DNA of 64,000 nucleotides, from positions 2,542,001-2,606,000 of the forward strand of contig NZ_CP013378.1 of assembly GCF_001718415.1 (NCBI RefSeq), in the 5' to 3' direction. This DNA comes from Burkholderia pseudomultivorans (GTDB lineage Bacteria > Pseudomonadota > Gammaproteobacteria > Burkholderiales > Burkholderiaceae). Position numbers and translations under genes: made by a program. The notes beneath the pieces were generated by a model. That model ran no database searches and was not told the DNA's origin. It was given only the letters and a program-made list of their open reading frames with translations. Positions within the stretch are counted from its first letter, which is position 1. Each line of letters begins with the position of its first letter. Shown here one piece after another: positions 59,869 through 64,000 of this stretch.

Positions 59869-60675
59869 ATGCGAGAACTGCCGACGCCTACGCTCCCTTT
59901 TGCCTCGCTGCCCCTCGATTCGACGCGGCGTCATCTGCCGCGCGCTGCTGAAACCGTCACCTCGGAATACCGCCTGCGCGCCGCGTGGGCGCGCACGGAA
60001 GACGAACTGCGCGAAGCCCAGCGCCTGCGCTACAGCGTATTCGCCGAAGAGATGGGCGCGCAGGTCAGCGGTCCCGCCGGTCTCGACGTCGATCCGTTCG
60101 ATGCGTATTGCGACCATCTGCTGGTTCGCGATCTCGATACGCTGAAGGTCGTCGGCACGTACCGCGTGCTGCCGCCGCACGAGGCGGCGCGTGTCGGCCG
60201 CCTGTACGCGGAAGGCGAGTTCGACCTGTCGCGCCTGACGCACCTGCGCGGCAAGATGGTCGAGGTCGGCCGTTCGTGCGTGCACAGCGACTACCGCAGC
60301 GGTGCCGTCATCATGGCGCTGTGGGGCGGTCTGGGCGCCTACATGATGCAGAACGGCTACGAGACGATGCTCGGCTGCGCGAGCGTGTCGATGGCCGACG
60401 GCGGGCACTACGCGGCGAACCTGTACCAGTCGCTGCCGGCCAGCGCGCTGACGGCAACCGAATACCGCGCGTTTCCGCACACGGCGCTGCCGGTCGACGA
60501 ACTGCAGACGGGCACCGTCGTCGCGCCGCCGCCGCTGATCAAGGGCTACCTGCGGCTCGGCGCGAAGATCTGCGGCGCACCGGCCTGGGATCCCGACTTC
60601 AACTGCGCGGATTTCCTCACGCTGTTCCGTCTGTCCGACATCAACGCGCGCTACGCGCGGCATTTCCTCGGCTGA
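59869..60675 (+). CDS. olsB: Ornithine N-acyltransferase OlsB (GNAT family)
   Basis: Adds a 3-hydroxyacyl chain from acyl-ACP to ornithine, giving lyso-ornithine lipid, the first step of phosphorus-free ornithine lipids. It has 268 residues. The GNAT/autoinducer-synthase-like fold shows REAQRLRYSVFAEEMGAQV, FDAYCDHLLVRDLDTLKVVG, VEVGRSCVHSDYRSGAVIMA and ADGGHYAANLYQSL. I chose the ATG at 59869 after AGGAAAG; the frame continues upstream into the promoter. OlsA is not encoded nearby. The PhoB-type promoter fits ornithine lipids replacing phospholipids when phosphate is scarce, as known in Sinorhizobium. Confidence 0.85.
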   Translation: MRELPTPTLPFASLPLDSTRRHLPRAAETVTSEYRLRAAWARTEDELREAQRLRYSVFAEEMGAQVSGPAGLDVDPFDAYCDHLLVRDLDTLKVVGTYRVLPPHEAARVGRLYAEGEFDLSRLTHLRGKMVEVGRSCVHSDYRSGAVIMALWGGLGAYMMQNGYETMLGCASVSMADGGHYAANLYQSLPASALTATEYRAFPHTALPVDELQTGTVVAPPPLIKGYLRLGAKICGAPAWDPDFNCADFLTLFRLSDINARYARHFLG

Positions 60676-60717
60676 ACGGCCTGAATCGCGTTGCGTCCGT
60701 CACAGGCGCGCGCAAGC

Positions 60718-60756
60718 GAACGCCGTCGTGCGGCTGCCTGCCGCGCGACGGCGTTC
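60718..60756 (+). other. Inverted repeat after olsB
   Basis: Perfect 11-bp arms GAACGCCGTCG (60718-60728) and CGACGGCGTTC (60746-60756) with a GC-rich 17-base loop that can itself fold. No T-run follows, so it is either a weak terminator or an end-protecting hairpin. No gene is supported in 60676-60907. Confidence 0.5.
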
Positions 60757-60907
60757 GTGTATTCGGACGAGGTTGAAGGACCCGCTATCGGTCCCCGTTA
60801 ATCGGCGAGACATGCGCCGGCCCCTGTGCCGGGGTGGGCACGTCCGGTGGCGGCCCGCCGCGGAAAGCGGGCCGGGACTCGCGCGGGGCGGCCAGCCTAG
60901 CGATTTG

Positions 60908-61078
60908 CTAGTGCTTGCGTCGCCAGTCGAGCAAGTGGTGTTCGGCCATCCAGTGGTGGATCATCCCTTCGCCGCCGTGGCTGCGCTTGTATTCGCGCGA
61001 TTCGAAGTACGACAGCGCGGCGAGCACCATCAGACCGATGAACAGGCCAATCAGGCCGGCAATTTCCTCAGACGACAT
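60908..61078 (-). CDS. Small single-pass membrane protein
   Basis: Protein of 56 residues. One transmembrane helix, EIAGLIGLFIGLMVLAALSYF, is followed by a basic, His-rich tail (RSHGGEGMIHHWMAEHHL, ending DWRRKH) that may bind metal or lie along the inner membrane (inference). The ATG at 61078 is preceded by AAAGGAGG, a very good ribosome site, which supports a real gene. No family is recognised. Confidence 0.65.
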   Translation of the reverse strand: MSSEEIAGLIGLFIGLMVLAALSYFESREYKRSHGGEGMIHHWMAEHHLLDWRRKH

Positions 61079-61213
61079 GGCAGCCTCCTTTCTACGGCAC
61101 AGCGCCATGCGTACATATTAGGACATGCGCCGCCGGACCCCGAAACCGGAATTCCGCTAGACTCGCGCGGTCGTGGCGCGCGGTGGGCGCGCCGTTTTCC
61201 GGAGCGATACCCG

Positions 61214-61387
61214 ATGACCCGTTTCATGCTGGCCGTGCTGGCTGCATCTCTTCTCGCCGGCTGCGCGAGCGACCCCCGTCAGGCCCGTCGCGGCCATCCG
61301 CCGGAAGATCCGGCCGACTACCATGGCGTGCCGACCGACATGACGCCGCCGTCGATGCTCACCGAGCCGCCGCCGGCTGCACAGTAA
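61214..61387 (+). CDS. Small lipoprotein
   Basis: Protein of 57 residues with a lipoprotein signal: FMLAVLAASLLAGC, Cys18 in LAGC. The mature part is short, hydrophilic and Pro-rich (HPPEDPADYHGVPTDMTPP), ending EPPPAAQ. GGAG lies 9 bases before the ATG. No known family; it resembles many tiny Burkholderia lipoproteins of unknown role. It converges on the MATE gene, 43 bases from its stop. Confidence 0.6.
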   Translation: MTRFMLAVLAASLLAGCASDPRQARRGHPPEDPADYHGVPTDMTPPSMLTEPPPAAQ

Positions 61388-61430
61388 GGGCCGGGCCGAA
61401 TGCCGGGCGCTCGCCCGGGCATCGGCGGCT

Positions 61431-62804
61431 TCACGCGCCGCTCGCCGCCGCGACGCGCGCGTCGGCGCCGCCGATCTGCCGCACCAGGCCCGGCAGGTAG
61501 CGCGCGAGCGTGGCGCCGCGCGCGGCCATGAACAGCAGCAGCGCGAACCAGAGGCCGTGGTTGCCGAACGCGTCGACGAAGGCGAACGTGGCCGCGACGA
61601 AGATCGCGAACGACACGACCATCGCGCGCATCAGCGACTGCGTTTGCGTCGCGCCGATGAACACGCCGTCGAGCAGGAATCCCCATACCGACACGACGGG
61701 CGAGATCGCGGCCCACGGCAGGTAGCGCAGCGCGACCGCGCGGATTTCGGCCTGGTCGGTCAGGCGGCCGACGATCCAGCCGCCGGCCGCCCAGTAGACG
61801 AGCGCGAACAGCAGCGCGCCGAGTGCGGACCAGAACAGCGTGATGCGCACGGCCTGCCGGAATGCGGCGCGATCGCGCGCGCCGGCGGCCGCGCCGACGA
61901 GCGCCTCGGCCGCGTGCGCGAAACCGTCGAGCCCGTACGCCATGAAGGTCTGGAAGTTCAGCAGCAGCGCATTCGCCGCGAGTGTCGCGTCGCCCTGTTT
62001 CGCGCCGAGATGGGCGAACCAGCCGAACGCGCCGAGCAGGCACAGCGTGCGCAGGAAGATGTCGCGATTGAGCGCAACGAGGCGCTTGAGGGCCGCGCGA
62101 TCGGCCAGCGCGCGCGGCGCGAGCGGCGGCAGGCCGCGCGGCCGCAACTGCCACAGCATCCAAGCGCCAAGCGCGAAGCCGCACACGTCCGCGGTGGCGG
62201 TGGCCGCGCCGATGCCGGCGATGCCCCAGCCGAAGCCGTACACGAACAGCAGCACCGCGCCAATGTTCACCGCGTTGATGAACACCTGCGCGACGAGCGC
62301 GAGCCGCACGCGCTGCACGCCCAGCAGGTAGCCGAGCACGACGTAGTTCGCGAGCGCGAAGGGCGCGCTCCAGATCCGTGTGTGGCTGTACGCCAGCGCC
62401 GTCGCGCGCACCGCATCGCTGCCGCCGAGCGCGCTCAGCGCGAACGACAGCAACGGCACCTGCAGCGCGAGCACGGCGGCGCCGAGCGCGAACGCGACGA
62501 TCAGCGCACGCAGCACGTTCAGCCGGATGCCGGCGGTGTCGCCGGCGCCGTGCGCCTGGGCGACCAGCCCGGTCGTGCCCATCCGCAGGAAGCCGAAGCC
62601 CCAGAACACGAAATTGAAGAACAGCCCGCCGAGCGCGACGCCGCCGAGATACTGCGCGCCGTCGAGGTGGCCGGCGACGGCCGTGTCGACCGCGCCGAGA
62701 ATCGGCTGGGTCAGGTTCGCAAGGACGATCGGGAACGCGAGCGCGAGCACGCGCCGGTGCGACGTGGCGCGACCGGCGTCGTGCGGCAAGGCGGTGTCGG
62801 GCAT
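61431..62804 (-). CDS. MATE family efflux transporter (DinF-like)
   Basis: Cation-coupled multidrug exporter of the DinF branch, 457 residues and about twelve hydrophobic segments in two halves. Seen: RRVLALAFPIVLANLTQPILG, DTAVAGHLDGAQYLGGVALG, WGFGFLRMGTTGLVAQAHGA and the second-half YGLDGFAHAAEALVGAAAGA. The ATG at 62804 begins MPDTALPHD. It is 10 bases after the DUF2288 gene, so the two are an operon. The substrate is unknown. Confidence 0.85.
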   Translation of the reverse strand: MPDTALPHDAGRATSHRRVLALAFPIVLANLTQPILGAVDTAVAGHLDGAQYLGGVALGGLFFNFVFWGFGFLRMGTTGLVAQAHGAGDTAGIRLNVLRALIVAFALGAAVLALQVPLLSFALSALGGSDAVRATALAYSHTRIWSAPFALANYVVLGYLLGVQRVRLALVAQVFINAVNIGAVLLFVYGFGWGIAGIGAATATADVCGFALGAWMLWQLRPRGLPPLAPRALADRAALKRLVALNRDIFLRTLCLLGAFGWFAHLGAKQGDATLAANALLLNFQTFMAYGLDGFAHAAEALVGAAAGARDRAAFRQAVRITLFWSALGALLFALVYWAAGGWIVGRLTDQAEIRAVALRYLPWAAISPVVSVWGFLLDGVFIGATQTQSLMRAMVVSFAIFVAATFAFVDAFGNHGLWFALLLFMAARGATLARYLPGLVRQIGGADARVAAASGA

Positions 62805-62814
62805 GGCGGACGCG

Positions 62815-63138
62815 TCAGGCGCGTTCCTGCACGCATACCCACGGCGATACGACGACCGCCCACAGCTCCGGGTTGCGTGCCGCATAGTCGCTGGCGGTTT
62901 CGGCCGGCATGCGGGCCACGAGGCCGGCAGACAGCCAGCGCGTGACCTGTTCGGCGTCGTCGCCGGCGATCGCTTCCGCGACGCTGACGAGATCGAGGTC
63001 GCGCGCAACGGCGAGCAGCTTGCCCTGCGCGAAGAAGCGCTCGAGGTCGCACCAGTCGATCTTGGCGGTCTCGCCGAGGAGTTTGGCGTAGAGCGGGCTA
63101 TGCGACGCGCCCGCGGCGGATTCGTGTTGGGAGGACAT
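62815..63138 (-). CDS. DUF2288 domain protein
   Basis: Small cytoplasmic protein of 107 residues fitting DUF2288: LYAKLLGETAKIDWCDLERF, FAQGKLLAVARDLDLVSVAE and WVCVQERA at the end. Function is unknown. It is the first gene of a pair with the MATE transporter. The ATG at 63138 is preceded by a weak purine-rich stretch (AAGAAACCG). Confidence 0.78.
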   Translation of the reverse strand: MSSQHESAAGASHSPLYAKLLGETAKIDWCDLERFFAQGKLLAVARDLDLVSVAEAIAGDDAEQVTRWLSAGLVARMPAETASDYAARNPELWAVVVSPWVCVQERA

Positions 63139-63203
63139 CGGTTTCTTGGAAAGACTGCGTGTGCGCCACTATAAACCATCCGGCCGGGCGGGCCGGGCGC
63201 GGC

Positions 63204-64000
63204 TCACGCGTCGCGCAGCGCGCGGCGCACGATCTTGCCGGTCGCGGTCATCGGCAGGCTGTCGACGAACGCGATCGCGCGCGGGTATTCGTGCGCGGCG
63301 AGGCGCGTGCGCACATGCGCCTGCAGCGCCTGCACGAGCGCGTCGTCGCCGGCATGGCCGGGATTCAGCACGACGAACGCCTTGACGATCTCGGTGCGGG
63401 TCGGATCGGGCACGCCGACCACGGCGGCCATCCGCACGGCCGGATGCGTGAGCAGGCAGTCCTCGATCGGGCCGGGGCCGATCCGGTAGCCCGCGCTCGT
63501 GATCACGTCGTCGTCGCGGCCGACGAAGCGCACGAAGCCGTCGGCGTCGATCAGGCCGGTGTCGCCGGTCAGCAGGTAGTCGCCTGCGAACTTGTCGCGG
63601 GTCGCCGCGGGATTGCGCCAGTATTCGAGAAACATCACCGGATCGGGACGGCGCACCGCGATGTGTCCTTCGGTGCCGGGCGGCAGCGGCGTGCCATGGG
63701 CATCGACGATCGCGACCGTGTGGCCGGGCACGGCCTTGCCGATCGCGCCGGGCTGCGCATCGAACAGCGCCGCGCACGACGACAGCACCATGTTGCACTC
63801 GGTCTGCCCGTAGAACTCGTTGATCGTGACGCCGAGCGCGTCGCGTCCCCACGCGGTCAGTTCGGTGCCGAGCGATTCGCCGCCGCTCGCGACCGATTTC
63901 AGCGACAGCGCGTAGCGTTCGCGCGGCCGCTCGACGGTGCGCATCAGTTTCAGCGCGGTGGGCGGCAGGAACGCGTGCGTGACGCCGTGCCGCGCCATCA
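63204..64000 (-). CDS. Acyl-CoA synthetase (AMP-binding family), N-terminus cut by window edge
   Basis: C-terminal 265 or so codons of an adenylate-forming acyl-CoA synthetase. Present are the A5-type motif INEFYGQTECNMV, the A7 TGDTGLIDADG, the A8 hinge FVGRDDDVITSAGYRIGPGP and the catalytic Lys motif TATGKIVRRAL at the C-terminus. The first part, including the P-loop, lies beyond 64000. The pattern resembles acetyl- or medium-chain acyl-CoA synthetases (acs/acsA-like), but the substrate cannot be set. Its stop is 65 bases before the DUF2288 start, so co-transcription is possible. Confidence 0.88.
   Translation of the reverse strand, partial: MARHGVTHAFLPPTALKLMRTVERPRERYALSLKSVASGGESLGTELTAWGRDALGVTINEFYGQTECNMVLSSCAALFDAQPGAIGKAVPGHTVAIVDAHGTPLPPGTEGHIAVRRPDPVMFLEYWRNPAATRDKFAGDYLLTGDTGLIDADGFVRFVGRDDDVITSAGYRIGPGPIEDCLLTHPAVRMAAVVGVPDPTRTEIVKAFVVLNPGHAGDDALVQALQAHVRTRLAAHEYPRAIAFVDSLPMTATGKIVRRALRDA

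Overview
The window is chromosomal DNA of a beta-proteobacterium, most likely a Burkholderia, and probably the Burkholderia cepacia complex (inference). The base composition is very GC-rich with strong GC3 bias, so most real genes have long antisense shadow frames. DUF2242, DUF4148, YafS/RnhA/DnaQ, CarA-LysE-CarB, RlmE-FtsH-FolP-GlmM and PstSCAB-PhoU-PhoBR appear together in arrangements I associate with Burkholderia chromosome 1. There are no IS elements, prophage genes or CRISPR arrays. One tRNA gene (Pro, anticodon TGG) is present and no rRNA.

Layout. 1-3197: an archaic (Csu-type) chaperone-usher fimbrial operon on the minus strand, cut by the window edge, followed by an AT-rich gene-free gap. 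3804-9507: a DHA1-type MFS exporter, a candidate small RNA (5480-5555, minus), a DUF2242 lipoprotein with a Pro/Ala-rich tail, and a divergent NhaR-like regulator/TerC pair with a zinc-ribbon protein. 9539-11879: two Hsp20 genes behind a sigma-32-like promoter, a 3-hydroxyacyl-CoA dehydrogenase family enzyme and a DUF4148 protein. 12029-20632: a complete malonate utilisation cluster: LysR regulator, MadLM transporter, then mdcACDEGBH for malonate decarboxylase and its prosthetic group.

20751-26980: assorted genes (degenerate phospholipase D-like protein, phosphoribosyltransferase, intracellular PHB depolymerase, GST, ProP-like symporter, YnfA). 27009-31596: dnaQ, rnhA and a methyltransferase on the minus strand, divergent from gloB, then mltD. 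31734-39521: an MFS transporter, carA, a LysE exporter, carB, greA and a DUF4149 protein. 39601-45401: yhbY divergent from rlmE-ftsH-folP-glmM.

45764-60675: a phosphate-starvation region. It holds pstSCAB-phoU-phoBR behind five tandem PhoB half-sites, ppk with its own Pho box, ppx, an orphan histidine kinase with an Imm50-like gene, the tRNA gene, sixA, and an ornithine-lipid acyltransferase (olsB) behind a PhoB-type promoter. Together these link phosphate import, signalling, polyphosphate turnover and phosphorus-free membrane lipid synthesis. 60908-64000: small membrane and lipoprotein genes, a MATE transporter, DUF2288, and a truncated acyl-CoA synthetase.

The most notable sequence-level observations are: near-identical promoter/operator units in front of madL and mdcA; the Pho boxes at pstS, ppk and olsB with canonical spacing; an uncatalogued-looking two-hairpin small RNA with its own promoter; and a terminator-like hairpin in a long leader upstream of the ProP-like gene.
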